Assembly (NCBI GenBank): GCA_008360975.2
Contig: CM039192.1
Span: forward strand, 15,063,742 to 15,127,741
Source: Lichenostomus cassidix
Lineage: Eukaryota > Chordata > Aves > Passeriformes > Meliphagidae
Direction of reading: 5' to 3'
Length of the DNA stretch: 64,000 bases
The notes beneath the pieces were generated by a model. The model was not told the DNA's origin. It ran no database searches and saw only the letters and a program-made list of their open reading frames with translations. Made by a program: the position numbers and the translations under genes. Position 1 is the stretch's first letter; each line of letters begins with the position of its first letter. Shown here piece after piece: positions 13,141-27,399 of the stretch.

Positions 13141-16100
13141 CTAGAATAAAGTAAAGCAAAGGGTGTAAGTTACAGCCTCAAGACTAACATTCCATTTTCC
13201 TCATACATATCCCTTCATTGTATTTTGGGGGCTTTTCTCCCTACTTCCATCCTGACAGAAAAAAAAACAAAACAAAAGCCCCAGCAGTTTTAAGAAACAA
13301 ACATTTGAACCAATTGAGACTAAAGAAAAAGAAGTATCTTTGAGACTGCGAGTTGTAAATACACTTCTGCAGCACGACAAGCACCTGGAGATCTCCTCAC
13401 AGAGCGAGGTAATTCTCATCAGTGCTGAGAGACAGCCAGCCCTGGCTGGAGCCAAGCTGCACATCAGCTGAAATCCCTTCTTTCCACTTCACACCTCCCA
13501 CGTTTCCTTCTCCCCAGCCACCCTTCACTGGAAGGTTTCTCCCTGATGGCACAAGTCCACACTACCTTTATCAAGTGGGATTCCCCCCGAGTATGTGGGC
13601 AGAGATGGAATAACTGGCCCCACCACATTTATACCTGAATATTTCTAATTTCCCCAAGTCAGCAGGGGACGTTCAGAGACCACTAAGTGCTGGTAACCAC
13701 ATCAAAACATTAATTAACACAACTATATTCCCACACAAATAAAACATTAATATGGTAATTTCTAGCCTATAACCAGCTGGTATCTTTTCCCCAGCTATAT
13801 AGATAGTAGGATTAACAGTGCAAAGCAAGTATTATAACAAAGTCAAATTAATATCACCTTTTCCCAGTTTTATAATTCAGAATCAAACAATAAATTATAG
13901 AAGTCCTTTAGAAATCGTCCCTCATGAAATACTTCTGAATCCATGCTCAAGGTGTAAATCCCTTTCCACAGAGTTCTCCTGGTTTCTATGTATTTCAAGG
14001 CTACTCAGTGACAGAATCTCAGCCTGAGCACCTGTGATTGTCAAATGATCCAAGATAAAACCAAAACAGAAGAGGTTTCAGGAGGAGAGGTACTTGGTTA
14101 CTACTTAGAAATTGTTTTTTAATTTTTTTTTAATCATCTCAGGCTCAAGCTACAGTTGTCAAAAAACACACAAGTATATTTCTCTTCACTCTGCACTAAT
14201 TTTGGCATTGCCTTCAATGATAAATGCATTTCATGAGCGTTAACACATTATACATACATAATTTGAAAGAACTACAGGGAAAACAAGCAGCAAAAATATG
14301 AGCAATGTCAGTTAATGAAAAGCTCACATTTTCAAACTAGTGTTTGGCTAATTAAAATTGAATTAAGTGACTACAACATTAACTATATCAACTATTTAGC
14401 ATAAAAAGTTGTTAAATATATCATATTGTATGTAGGAAGATCCTTGCAATCTTTAATTGTAAGAAATAGTCATGTACTATTTAATTGCACAACTTGGTAG
14501 GATATAAAATTCGGTTACATGAATTATATTTAGTAAAATATTTTAAAACATGTTGTTTTTAAGATTGTGGAATTTTATGGGTAGTGTAATAGAACTGAAG
14601 CACATTCTTAATTACATAATTATTTCCATTTTCAAAGTCCAGCTAACAGCATAACTGGTCTTGTTTTTACAGTCTAAGGTGGAAAAAGACATCAAGTGCT
14701 TTGAATTCACTAAGAAACAATTATGAATCCTCACTTGAATCATTTTTCCACAAAATTTTGACCAAGTTAATCCAGCATCAGACCATAGAGAGTCTTCCTA
14801 TTATTCATGGACTGAGTGTTCCTCATGAGCATAAATCCACAAACATACACAAAAACTTTCAGCAACACTTCGAGCTGATACTAACCTTATCACAATAGCC
14901 AAGTTTCAAAAAAGACTAGAATAAAGCCCAACAAGCCTGGATATGCCAATGAGGATTTTTTCTTTTAATACACTTATTGTCATCAAACTTCTGACATAGG
15001 GAAATCTGAATCCTTCTAGTTTTTCTTCATCCAGAAAGAGATTATGCCATTTCTTCATCTACCACAATGATTATAATTTGCTTTCCAAATCAGAAGGGTT
15101 TCACATCCTATTCACCTCCCAGCACACACAGGCAGTTATTCATTTTTCCAGGAAGTCCATGCTACACAGAAACACTATGACCAGTCAGGGCAGGGATCAA
15201 GGAAGAGAACCACACAGGAAAAATAGGTAAAATCAGGTAATACTCAATGTTCATCAAAATAATTAATTTTAAAAGTGTTTTCCACACTACCTATAGTATT
15301 TCTTGGCAAGGCCAGGCTTCTGGTTCTGCACACACAGAGGAAGCTCAGCAGCCCTGGGGAGCTCTGGCTGCTCCTGGGGGATCCCCAAGGCTCTCATCTC
15401 AGCTGCACTCCCTTGCCTGGATCCACACAAGAGCACCTGTCCTCCCTCGTTAGCAATCAGCACTTTGGCTACCCACCTAAAGGAGAAGGAGCCTGACTGA
15501 TGCAAGGTGATGGAATAAGAAATATACTTCCCACAGCCAGGACAATAAACACAATCTCTTAAATTAAATCTTTCTAAATTAGAAAATTCCAGCTCTTTTT
15601 TTAATATGATCCTAAGTAGTAGCAAGAGCTGTCATTCCCAGCTTGCCTTACACCACTCCAATGTAACTCATCTATCACTAACTCATTTGAAAGCCACATT
15701 TTATGAAGCCTTGAGCTAAACTGCAGTTAATCATCTGGGCATGGCCCGAAAAACCTATCAGTGATTGCAAGGAAATGAAAAAAAAACCAGCAGAGAAAAA
15801 GCACATGAAAGACATACTAAAGCTTCTCCTCAGTTGTATTTGTACAGGAATTTGTATTTTTACAAGCAAAAAGATGCCACAAGCCTCATGCACCCACAGC
15901 ACACACCAGCTTAAAGTGTGCCAAAGTGCTGCCTAATCCAGGCACCTTTCATACCCACCCAGTTCCAGATCCATGTTTGAATATCCCTTTGTTAGCAGCA
16001 CAGCCATTTCAATGGGTACTCAAGGTATTTGGGTATGAATTTTAGTGTCAAATTCAGCACAGAGGCTGCAGCTGCCCTGTTCCAATCTGCACCTCCAAGG

Positions 16101-16486
16101 GCACAAAGCCTCTGCAATAGCCACGTGTTTAGACTCAGCCTTCAGGAGATTGAGTGCAGCATCTGAGAGAGCACAATAAAAGAACTAGAACACAGGGTTT
16201 AACTTCACTGCATACCATCCACGTGCAGGGAAGAGAATTAAAAAGAAAGAAAACAACAATTAGAAAAGGAAAGAAACTTAACTACAATGCACACATATAG
16301 TCCTTACTTGAGCCTCAGCAGCTGTGTGACTGAGGGTCAGTTCATGGAGTTAGCAGACCTATCTACACTCACTCACTTCCTCCCTTAAACTCCCTAGCTC
16401 CCTTTCTTGCCTTAGAAAGATCTAGCCACACCAGCTGATGTTATTCAGGCAGCTCTCACTGCTCTAATTCTGTACAACCTCCTTTT

Positions 16487-16532
16487 GGGTTTGTTTTTTG
16501 TTGTTTGTTGTTTTGGTTTGGTTTGGTTTTTT
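16487..16532 (+). repeat. Low-complexity T/G tract
   Basis: TTTGTTTT and TTTGG units form a pyrimidine/G simple-sequence stretch of about 46 bp with no other structure. Confidence 0.85.
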
Positions 16533-17180
16533 AACATTAAACTCATTCTAATTGTCTGTTTCTCCCATCTCAATTTTCCCTGTCTTGTTAAAATCAAAAA
16601 AACCATACATTGTTAGCAGAGTGTCACATGCTGTCTGGAGAGTCTCACACAAACAAAATTTAATTATCAAAATCAAGTGGTCTTTCTATCACTTGTTGAA
16701 CCCATTCTACCTTAATAAATCAAAACCTTGATTCCACATTTCATATCAGTTTCCAAGTTTCATAAGGAATACAGACAAATGAAAGCAAATTACGAGGTCA
16801 ACTGATACATTTTATTGCCATCTTTTGTAGACAGGGTGATCCACTGGATGATAATGCTGTTTTAAAGTGCTATTTTGTGATCATCTCCTTTTGCTTAACA
16901 CTCATTCTTACATTAATATTTATCATGTCTGATGAGAATGGATATAAACAAGTATAACCAAGATTATTTTAGCATCCTTATTACACAAATGCTTTTGGGT
17001 AATTTTATGAAAGAGAAAAACATGGTTGTGTATTTATTCAGAGCTACAACTATCCCACAGCCAGTCATCTTAATGACAAAATTACTAATTTTATAGTTAC
17101 ATATATAGTCACAGTTCAGCTGCAATGGAGAGTCCAGTGGACTGGAGATGTGACAGGAGAGTTTGAGGACACTAAATTGG

Positions 17181-17209
17181 TTTACTCTGGAGTAATTTTA
17201 CTCTGGAGT
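17181..17209 (+). repeat. 13-bp direct repeat TTTACTCTGGAGT, 16-bp period
   Basis: Identical 13-mers at 17,181-17,193 and 17,197-17,209, in a stretch that also has a short palindrome (AGTCCAGTGGACT) about 50 bp upstream. It is probably a local replication-slippage duplication. Confidence 0.8.
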
Positions 17210-20200
17210 GGTTTAGGGACATTCTAATTGCTGTTTTATACCAGCTAAGGTAAGGTTATAGGAGGGACACTGAGAAGAGATGCACAGCAAAAGAACAAAA
17301 AGCAATGGTCACAAGTTGCAGAAGAGGAAAACCAAACAGGCTAAAAGGAAAATTTAAAAGTCACAGTGACACTGGGACAGTTTCCCTAGAGAGGATGCAG
17401 AATCTCCATCCATGGAGATGTTCATTCTATGTCTGCATAAGCAGACAAACAAACCTCCAGCCACCTGCTCTGATTTTCACTGTGGCCTGTGTGGAACAAG
17501 GGGTTAGCCTTCCCAACCCCACGGATCCCTCCAGCCTAGGATCTGATTCCAGGGCAGGTGGAAAACAAACCAGGAAAGCACCTGCACACCTTTTGCTTTG
17601 CAGGGATGAATCCAAGCAGCCACCACAGAGACAATGCCTCCTAAAGCACTTCTTCCCTTGGACAAATTAGCTGTGAGTTTTAAAAGTGATACACAGGAGA
17701 AAATGCTTGGAAAAAGGTAACCAAAAGATGGAGAAATTTGTTTAGTGTTGGACCCTGCCCTGCATATTTTAATAAATAAAAGACATCCAGAGTTTATATC
17801 AGCCTGAAAGAGCTCTGACTAGTTGAGAGAGAAGTTTAGGCTCTTCCAAGGCTCTTGGATGCAAAAACATGTTGGAAATGCCAGGAAAGGAACAGGACCC
17901 TCTGCATCCTGCTGTGTTTCTCTGGTGAACACAAGAGGGATAATTCTCTCTGTTTGTGTGAGCAAATATTTTACCTTTCATCAATAACCAAGACATCCCT
18001 AGGGCATTCATCCCAAAAATCTTAAAAAATACAAGACAGTTCCTTAAATTAAAAAAGCTTCCTCTGCTGACTTTTGAGCCAAAATGGCATCACATACTCT
18101 TATGTACCTACCTTAGAATTTTAACACAAAACCCTTTTTCCTGAGGCAGATGACTCTGTGGGTCAGTCTTATGCCAATCTCACAAAAGAGTTTTGTTTTT
18201 TCCTCCCTGGTAGAACAGCACATCCTTTGGTCTTATCCTGCACTGTACTCTGGGCTATAATCTATGGCCAGATTGTCACTCAATCCTCTGTGCTTGAAAG
18301 TCTCTGTACCTCCAGCTTAACTCCAGACTCTCAAGCAGAAAGGAAAACACTGCAACATGGATCAAGGCAGGTACTTATGCTAAAAATCACCCTGCAATGG
18401 GAGCTAGGGACATTTAAGTTGTCAAGCAAAGACAGAAGACACACATTAGGAGACTGCAACCCAGAATAGCCAGACTTTCCCTGTACCTCTGAGGGTAATG
18501 GCATTAGAAACCCATAGAGCACTTTACCAGTTACCAGCCATTGCTCTCTCTGAGGAAGATCTGTTCCTTTCACTTGAATTACTAGTTTGCAAGTCAGACA
18601 TTACATGGTAGAAATCTTTCGCAAAATTTGGGTGAAGAAATGGTTGCAAAATGAATGGAAGCATTTAGAATTCTTTGTTTCCCCAGGGTTTTTTTTCCTC
18701 TCCTTCTCAAACGGAAATATAAGAGTTACTAATAGAAGAAAAACTACTTTCCCTTGTCAGACGAAGTTTATGAGTTAGGTTTGTTACAAATGAAGCAAAG
18801 ACTTGATGAGAAGCCCTTGCACACAAAAGCTTCAAGCAGATAATGAATAATTTTTTATTAAATCTCTGATATGGAAAGTTTGCAAATCCATTTACTGCCA
18901 AAAAAAAAAAAGAAGAAAAAATTTGGTTCTCTTATAGTATGAAAAAGTGTGAACACAAGGGAAGTCATCTTCCATGATTATATAATGATATATTCCTTTT
19001 AAATGATTACTGCAAGCCAGGAAAGGGGAAAAGGTCAGAAAGACGACTAAAGATGTTAGTAAGAGTTTAAGTATCAGTACTGCTTATTACTGCTCATCAC
19101 TAGCGTCAGTATTACCACCAACCACAGCTGGGAAGTCTGAGTTGGTACTTCAGCAGACTCTGAGTCATTATATTCTAGGGAATATGAAAAAACTTAGCCT
19201 TCAAAAAACCCCTCTCAGTGCCAGTGCAAACAGCAAAGCTGTGTCCAAGGCTGCAACAGGACACAATGGCAGCAAGAGAAGCTGGAGAAGTGACACTGTC
19301 TGCTGCTATCAGCTTTTTCTGCTGTGCTAACACTTGACATGACTTCTTCTGGAGCAAGATAGCAGATTTTATAGATTATCTCTTCTTTATATCCCACTCT
19401 CCTGTGCCACTTCCATGTCAAGCTATATATCACAAAAACATTGCCCTTGTCATCATGCTGGAGGTGTCCTTGATGGCACCCAATGGTGTCAGGCTTCCTG
19501 CTGCTTCTGGCATGGAGCACCATGACTTGGTAACTCATTCTGATGGTATTGTCACTGCTGGGAATTCTGAGCTGCAAGGTGAGCAGAAGTCCTATTTAAA
19601 ATCCAATGTTTTGGGCTCAGATACTCAGTCTTGACACTCAACCTCTATGGAACATGGATTTGACTAAATTGGATATGAAGCTTGTAAATTATATTATGCA
19701 TTCTTCTATATGGTGGAATGGAGTGGTATTTATTTATTTTTCTAAAGAAATTTCAGTTCTTTATATGAATATCAGTCATCATGTATACCCAGATGTTGGT
19801 ATTATTATGGTATTATATTTCCATACAACTGGCAATTAACTCTTATGCATCTTTGTCACCTAATCCACCTCTATTTCTTTTTTTACCCCAGTTTTTTTAT
19901 TTCACACTTTCAGAATACACCTCCAGAAGAAGAGGGGTGATGGAATTCTCCAACCAATTCCTGTGATCTGGAAGCAAATCACCAGGGCATGAAAACTGTA
20001 ATTAGCTCTAATGGTAACATGCCTGTAAATCAGGCAACCACACAACTGCAGTTGGGCTTTCTGAGACGTGGGGTTTGGTGCAAGGGAAATATTCTTAGTT
20101 TCTTCTGGTGATTGCAGCCACTGAAGCACAGCCTGCTGAGGTGTTTGGTTTTGCATTAGGATCATGACTTGGATTTCCTGATAATCTAATGATTACTCTC

Positions 20201-23200
20201 ACCAGTGTGAGCCTCCCATCCCCACCGTTCACAGTGCCATATATATCTAGTTCAGGGTCTGACTTTCTGCAGGTTCGTGTTATCCAAAATTCCATATCAT
20301 GGCCTAAAGCACAGCTCCACTTCCAACACAAGGCTTCCCACGTATTGCCATACAGCTTAAGGGATATGACTTTATTGCCATTCAATTTTGTCTCCTATTA
20401 AGAATCAAACTTTTGTAAGTCAGAAATCCATGACAAATAGCAGAGTAATATTTGAAATGTCTTTGAATAGGGTTCTTTGCATTCAAAAGCACTTAAGTAT
20501 CTGCTTTCTTTGTTACTCCTCCTGGAATGCAGCCCAGATTTTTCTGGGCATTGCCCCTGGATTCCAGACCTTGCTGGAGAACAGGGAAGGCTGGCTGAGG
20601 AAACTGCAACCATTTCAGAGGAATCAGACACAACCTTGCCTTTTAAAGCAGTTTATCCTAATGTATTTAGACAACTGCCAGGTCAGTTGCAGGCCCACAC
20701 AGTTTTACATTGTTTCCCAAGGAAGAAATTCAGTCCGAGGTTTTTCTCTGAGGGACTGACTGCAACTCACTCAACGCCTATTTGGAATATGAGAAGATAA
20801 AACAAAAACATTTGTCTAGCATTTACAAGAGAAAAATTGCAAGAGAACTTTGTTATTAAAGAAATGCAAGTATTGGAAGAGGGAAAAAAAAAGGTTATAT
20901 CTCTGCTGGACTATAAATCCAAAGGGAGGTAGGAAACTAAAAAATGCAATTGAAGGCTTTATAGATAAGCTTAAGCACTTAACAGTGAGGTATGACCTTT
21001 TGGTAATGTTTGAAAACTGCACCATATCCTGTCCTAGTTTATAACTTGGAATGATTTGTCCAGGAATGCTCTGATTAACAAAAATATTAAATAAAATATT
21101 TTAGTATTTTAATACACTATCTGCCTTCCACTGGTTCAAAGGCTTTACCAGCAGCATCAAAAACTCAGAATATTCCAGGCAGTTGCAGCTTGCTGTGGAC
21201 TATATTGAGGCTCTAGTTATTGAGGAATTTAGCAAAGGTTACTCTATTTAATGGTGTAACAGGCTGTGGGAATGTCCATTCAGTTCCTAATTTTGATGGT
21301 ACAGTCTTAATAATTGTAACACGTGGAAGCACAAGAAATCTTTGCTTCACATTGCAGGTTTCAGTGCAGAAGCCTTGGCCACCAAACCCAGTCTGTGTCG
21401 CTGCATGACCCCTTGGAAGGCAGCTCTGGCTCCACGGGGGACTGCAGCCAAACAGATGATGGCTCTGAAGCAAGGAGAGAGGAGAAACAAATCAGAAAAA
21501 GGGACTTTCTGACTCTTGGTGCAGTTCTGCAGGAATCTTCCCTGGTGAACAAAACCTGTTTGAGACATTGCTGCCCCAGTCACTGGCCCATGGTCCCACT
21601 TCAGCACTGCCACTCACCCACCCTGCAGTCTGGCTTTAAAGACATCCAAAAGCCCAGCTCCTCTCTGTTGCTGACAATGTCAAAAAAGCCTCAAAAAGCC
21701 AACTTGCCCAGCCCTGGTTTCGCTCTGTTATGCACAATTGTCCCTCAGACTCCTCTGTCCCCAGATGACTCTTCCTCCTCCCTTCATGCCCTCTCTCCTG
21801 CCTGCTGCTGCCCTCAAAGCCACCCTCACATCCCAGCTCCCTCCTCCTCCTCTAGCACATCCTTGTCTCCCTGTCATGCCATGATGCTGCAAAGGAAGGC
21901 AGAAATATAAAATTCAAAGGATCAAAAATCAGTTCCAGTGGACAATAAAATGTATTTCTACATAATTACTATGACATCACTACAGGGCACAGTGGAGGTT
22001 GTTTACTTGCCTTAATTAGGTATTTCCCTACTTGAACATGTTTGCCTTTCTTTTAGTTTCTTTGTGTCTATTGAATTTTGTTGTTTTAGGGATAATTACA
22101 ACACCCTCTTTTTTTCTTTTACCCCCAAGTTACCAAAAATGCACTCTCAGTTTCAACTCTATTTTAACTCAACGTTTTCATTAGGGAATATACAGAGCTT
22201 CTTATATTCCTGAACTCTGAAAACAGTCAATTAAGGGTTCTGTTATAAAAATTAGTGGCACTCATCTACAAATCTCAGCTTGATATTCCTGGTTAATTTT
22301 TTAACCTCCCAACAGCTGAATCCTAAAAAAATATTTTGAGACACAAGATATTTTTCACTCACAGGTAGGTGACAGGAAGCTGTTCCCAGGTGAAAAACAC
22401 TGTCAGGAGCAAGGACAGCTATACCTTCTCCCTCTATCATTTTTCTCTGTAACAAGTAGTTTTCTGACTTGGATACCAACCCTCAGTTCCTCCCTTTCAA
22501 GTGCATTTGCCCAGTAAAGAAAACAGAGGAGCCCAGTGTCCATGGAGACCTGCTGCATGCCGGCTGGGAGTGCCTGAGCTCCTGGAGGTCACCACAGTCC
22601 TGCTGGAAAGGCACCAGGAGTGGCAGATGTGGACATCACACCCCACACCACACCCCAGGGCTGCAGCTTCGTGTGAGCACTGAAGGTGGAAGGTGGAAGG
22701 AAAGGGAATGCACTCTGCTGGCTGCTGCCCATCTCAGGCATTGTCAGCTCTAAAGAAGTGATCAGACAAGGAGGGAAAAATCCAGTTTTCCACAGCTGTG
22801 GAAATGCAAACCAAACGCCTTCAAATTGGCATCAGAATTTCCAGTCATCCAGATGTGAAGCTCCTACAGAAGATGTAGAACAATCTTATTCTCTAATATT
22901 TGCCCCTGGACCTAAGTTCTCCTGTGAGAATAAAAATTTCTTTAAAAAATTATAAAGTGAAAAGTGAAGATTTCTCCTAAATCCTTTTAATGATGTCTGC
23001 ATACAACTAGAATCTCACTTTTTTTCCCCCTCATCTAGTCTTAAGTGGAAATAGTAGTCATCTCTCCACATTAGTGGAAAGGTCTGTTAGATTATGGGGT
23101 TTAGACTTTTGGGTTTGAGGGGAGTTCATGGCTTTTTTTTTTTTCTTTTTCCTTGTGGATTTTGGCTCCTTTAGAAGGGACAGCCTGCTATAACAGGTGC

Positions 23201-23592
23201 ATTGCAGACAGGTGCTGCATAAGGTTCCCTACATAACTCTGCCAATGCTTTTCAATCATGATCTACAACACCCCTGTTACTCCTGTGTGGGGCCTCCCCT
23301 CTGCTGCCACTGCCAAGGTTATGAATTATGCCACCGTGGATTGATTTGGACAAATGTCCACTACTGACTAGGTCGACACTGCTGATCCTGCTTTGCAGGT
23401 AACACAAGCCAAGCCCTGGAAGGCTCAAGCCGAGTGCTTAACCCACTGTGCAGCCTCTCTCAGTTTTTCTTTTTGATTCAGTCACACATTATGTACCCTG
23501 ACTCCCATGCAGAAGATTTGTGGCAATTGCGTGATGTATGAGGTGCCATTTGTAAAATATTATTTAGTGTAAAACATGATGTTTTTTCCGTT

Positions 23593-23972
23593 GATTTACA
23601 AGTTGGATTTATAAATCTGCACTTCTCACAGTTTGAGTTATATATCTTGCCTCTGATTTATAAAACTCACCAGTAAATCTTTAGCAGAAAGTTTTGATTC
23701 AGAAATCATTATTTTAAACATTAGATTTAGCTAAAACATTCAACTGCTTTATAAGTCATGAAATGGATTTACATACCCCAATCTGGATTTACAAATTCTA
23801 CAGCAGATTTACAAATCACTCTGAGAAATTCCTAAATAAAATGCCTTGATTTATAAATCTTCACTTTCCACTTAGGGTACAAGTGACTGATTTATTATTC
23901 TGAAGCTATACAATAATGATTTAGTCATAAAATCCTACTTTTACTTTAAGTTAAAATTCGGATTTATAAATA
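23593..23972. repeat. Field of GATTTAYAAATC-type palindromes, about 20/41-bp spacing
   Basis: At least eleven GATTTA cores lie on the plus strand at 23593, 23606, 23655, 23724, 23766, 23786, 23806, 23848, 23889, 23918 and 23961, with a reverse-complement GTAAATC at 23673. The copies at 23606 and 23848 are the perfect palindrome GATTTATAAATC; 23806 is GATTTACAAATC. Most spacings after 23724 are 20, 41, 42 or 43 bp. The 23606 and 23848 copies also share their downstream flank (about 20 of 23 bases). This fits a decayed tandem array with a unit near 20-21 or 41-42 bp, or a dense cluster of protein-binding sites. I do not recognise it as a named repeat. Confidence 0.75.
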
Positions 23973-26900
23973 GGTTTACTGCAATGTAGGCCACAAAAAG
24001 TAAAATTGTTTGGTGCAGGACTGCAGGAGCAAACAGCTCCTTGCCCACATGAAAGGCAAAACATTTCTGAGAGGTCATAGGGAACCAACTGATCAGAGCT
24101 AGCAGCAGGGCAAAGAAACAAAAAAAATTGGGACAAAGAAATTCTTTATTTCTCAGTAATAAGCCCAAGGTTTTGAGATGGAACATTTTGACTACCCTGT
24201 CAAAATAATTTCTCAGTTCAAAAAACTTCCTGTAACCCTGATCTCAACCCCCAACTACAGGAAAATAGTTTGAGTGCCTCCAACAACTCCAGGAGTTATG
24301 GGGACTTCTATTGAACATCATGAGGAGTTCCACTGAACACTGCAGGAAATTTGTTCCCTTCAAGTGAACCTAATATTTTCCAGCTTTTGGGATCAGATGT
24401 CATTTATTTGTACCATTCCAGCCCAGGTATTTTCAAGTATTCAGAACTGACTAGGAAAATAGGAAGGTAAAAGAGTGAAGGAGACTTCTGCAAATTCCTC
24501 ACTGTTGGGCTCCAAAAACCCTTCCAGGACCAACAGGGCATTTAAATATTTCAGATACTTGAGCAGCAGTTCATCATGAATACCCATCAAGGACTCAGAT
24601 GGGATATTGGGTACAGACAGAATTGTCAGACAACATAAACCTAAAATGCAGCACAGCAGAAATTAAACAGCCCATTTTCAATAAAAGCCACACATCTTGG
24701 AAAGGTTTTGGCAATATTTTTTTAGAAATTACTAAGAACAGGTTTCATCCAAAAAGCAACATTCAGAGTTATTATCTGGAATCCCCTGAAGAAAGCCAAG
24801 TATGCTGTCAAACTGTGGGACATAGTGCCAGCATCCAATCACCATAGAAGTTCCCTTTCAAAGCTCACTTCATAAATCTTCAGGAATTCTGAGCAGGCTG
24901 GAGAACCCCATGGATCTGAAGGGGATTTTCTTTATCCAGGTAGCTCTAATAGAGAGTATCAGCTGTACTGGATCTGGGTGAAGTTCTCTTTAACACAACT
25001 GGAATGATTCCATAATACAAGTTTGCTGGAGCACAGGGTTAGAAATCATGATTATTAATGTCATCCTCACTTCTGATGCTGAATCACCAAGACCTAAATC
25101 CCTTCAGACATCTGGGTTCCTAACTTCTAAGGGAATTTAGACATTTTCTTAACTCTGAGGGTCTGACCACAAAAATGTCTTCAGATCACCTCTTCCTGCC
25201 TTGTCCAGGATCTTCCAGCCCTGTAGAAAGGGTCTGACAACTGCATCAGTGTGCTGGGACCTGGCAAAGACTGGAATTTTGGGGCACTGTGGGGCAAACA
25301 TTGATCCTCTCCATCCTCTCTCTCTCCCAACTGCTCAGATAAATATCCAAGATATGAAATGTACTTCTTCAGGAAATGTAAAAATTATACATATGAACTG
25401 ATGCTCTTTGTTAATCTTGAATGGTTCCTTTTATTAAAATAGCACATGAGAAACTAAGAGCTCGTATTGTGTTCTCCTCATGACAGATACACTACTTACA
25501 GTGTTCAAAAAAATCAGTTTACCATTTGTAAAATAGAGACTATATCTTTAAAGCACTCAAATCTATAGATGAAAATGGAATATAAGAACAAGGTATTATT
25601 TTATTATAAGATTATTAGTAAATTGCCAGTTTTCTGAAACTATTGCTTATTATTTTGCTGGCAGATTTTTGAAGTAGAAGAAATAGTTACATAGGATTGA
25701 ATCCCTAGAACTTAACAAATAAAATTAAGATCTAATCCAAAGCCAAAGAAGGGAATGACAGTGCTTTAGTTTTCATCACCAAGCTCTACATCAGGCCCCT
25801 TCTTGCTGGTACAGATAAAATAGTTGGCAAAAATTCCAGTAAGCTCAAATGCAGATGAAAAATGATAATGCCTACATACACATACACACCATACTCACTT
25901 CAGCCACACCCAAGTGAATGGCTCTAGGAGGGGTGACAAGAGAAATCACCCAAGTTTCCTTTGTGATTTTATATCTATAGTTTCTCCAGTCAGGTTCTGG
26001 AAGATCTAGGTAAGCCATCTCAGAGGGAGCCTGTGTAGTGGAGAGGCACCTTTCTTGGTCAGATTTGCATTTAGCATTTTCCACCGTTCTCTGTATTCTT
26101 AGATAATTCATATTTGCTCAGCACCCTTTCAAAAATCATTCTCCATTCTATTAGATATATACCTCTATATATATTCACCTACCTTTCTAAATTCACTTGG
26201 AAATACTCAAACAGGAACAGGACCACATGCAGGCCTATTTTCCCATTGCTGCATAGGCTGACAGCTGTAGTTTAATTCCAGCATTTGGTTCTGATGGGGT
26301 GGCTTTGGTTCCCAGCCTGATTGTGCTCTGGCAGGAGCCCCTGACGTCACTGGGAACTCTGCCTCCCTGCAGCATGGTTGAATGGCTCTCCCAGTTCAAA
26401 GCCAGATTCGTAGCTATGTTTGATTACTTGCATTTATTTTCTTGACAGGTAGCCTTTTGCTGTAATTACAGTAGTAAAATTTTTTACATCCACGCTAACC
26501 AGTTTTAATGTTCTCAGCACAGAGCTAAGAACATGCACGTGCTGAAAAAGAGAGTTGTACAGGGCAAAGGAGAGCTTTAATGCTGCTCCTCCTTTTCAGT
26601 CTTCAGTGTGATTGACATCCATTCAGCCACAGATAAGAAAACTTGCAAGTTCACTGAATAAATCTCAGTATAGTGCAGCAAAGGTATTTTGGTAAAAATG
26701 CCTCTGTGACTGAGATGTACAGAAATTCTCCAGAATCAACACATTTGTGTGAAGCACTCTGTGATAGTGTAAGATTGGAGGGATTTTTATCTTGCTTTGA
26801 TAAGTGCTAGAGGGCCAGCTGGACACACACAGCCCATTCCCTGCCTGTTCTAGACTGCTTCCTCTGATGTGCTTTCCAGTGTTTCCCCCATTCTGTGTTT

Positions 26901-27399
26901 AAAACTCCTAACAGGGCTTCACTACTTGCCTTTAGAAGACTGCTCTGCAGATTAGTTAGGAGCTTTTCCCCCAACATCCAGGCAGAAATTTTCAATTTTT
27001 AATTGTATTTTATTTTCACACTCCTACTGTCTTCTCTTTGTGGTCTGCCTTTCTTTGTGCTACATTAAATAATCCTCCTCCATCCTTCAGGTCCAGTTCT
27101 CAGCCTGCCGAGGCTGCTTTGCCTCTCTGTGGCAACACAAAGCAGCCTAAAAAAAAGCCAGAATAAGAGCCAGGAGAGGATTTCCCAGAGGAGAGGAGTC
27201 CCACTGGTTACACACCAGCCTTTTCCCCTCTCCACGGTGCAGAGGAGCTCATCACCAAGGCTGGGCTGTATTTGTAGTGCAAAGCTGCTGTGGATTGCTG
27301 GGCTTTGGGCTGTGCTGCAGAACTGGGGTGCCTTTGAAATCAGCCTGATCCTGCTTGTCCTGCTTCCCCCTCCCAGACAGCAGAGCTGTTCCCATTTTC
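23973..27399. other. Intergenic, no gene seen
   Basis: Mostly unique AT-rich sequence with a slightly GC-richer segment around 26.25-26.4 kb that contains the CRE match. A phrase near 25,085-25,140 is reminiscent of ancient amniote interspersed repeats but too short to assign. No exon-like frame was recognised. Confidence 0.65.
26342..26349. promoter_or_regulatory. Perfect CRE palindrome (TGACGTCA)
   Basis: Full CREB/ATF consensus in a locally GC-richer segment. In CpG-depleted intergenic DNA an intact full CRE is uncommon, but one 8-mer in 64 kb can arise by chance and there is no nearby promoter. Confidence 0.25.

Larger units (their letters stand above)
13141..23592. other. Intergenic, AT-rich, no gene seen
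   Basis: Scattered open frames of at most about 195 codons (21,323-21,910, plus strand, low-complexity Ser/Pro/His-rich) lack domains and initiation context. Between about 19.2 and 21.5 kb several minus-strand frames of 60-120 codons follow one another without a shared phase or recognisable homology. Apart from the listed small repeats nothing stands out. Confidence 0.65.
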
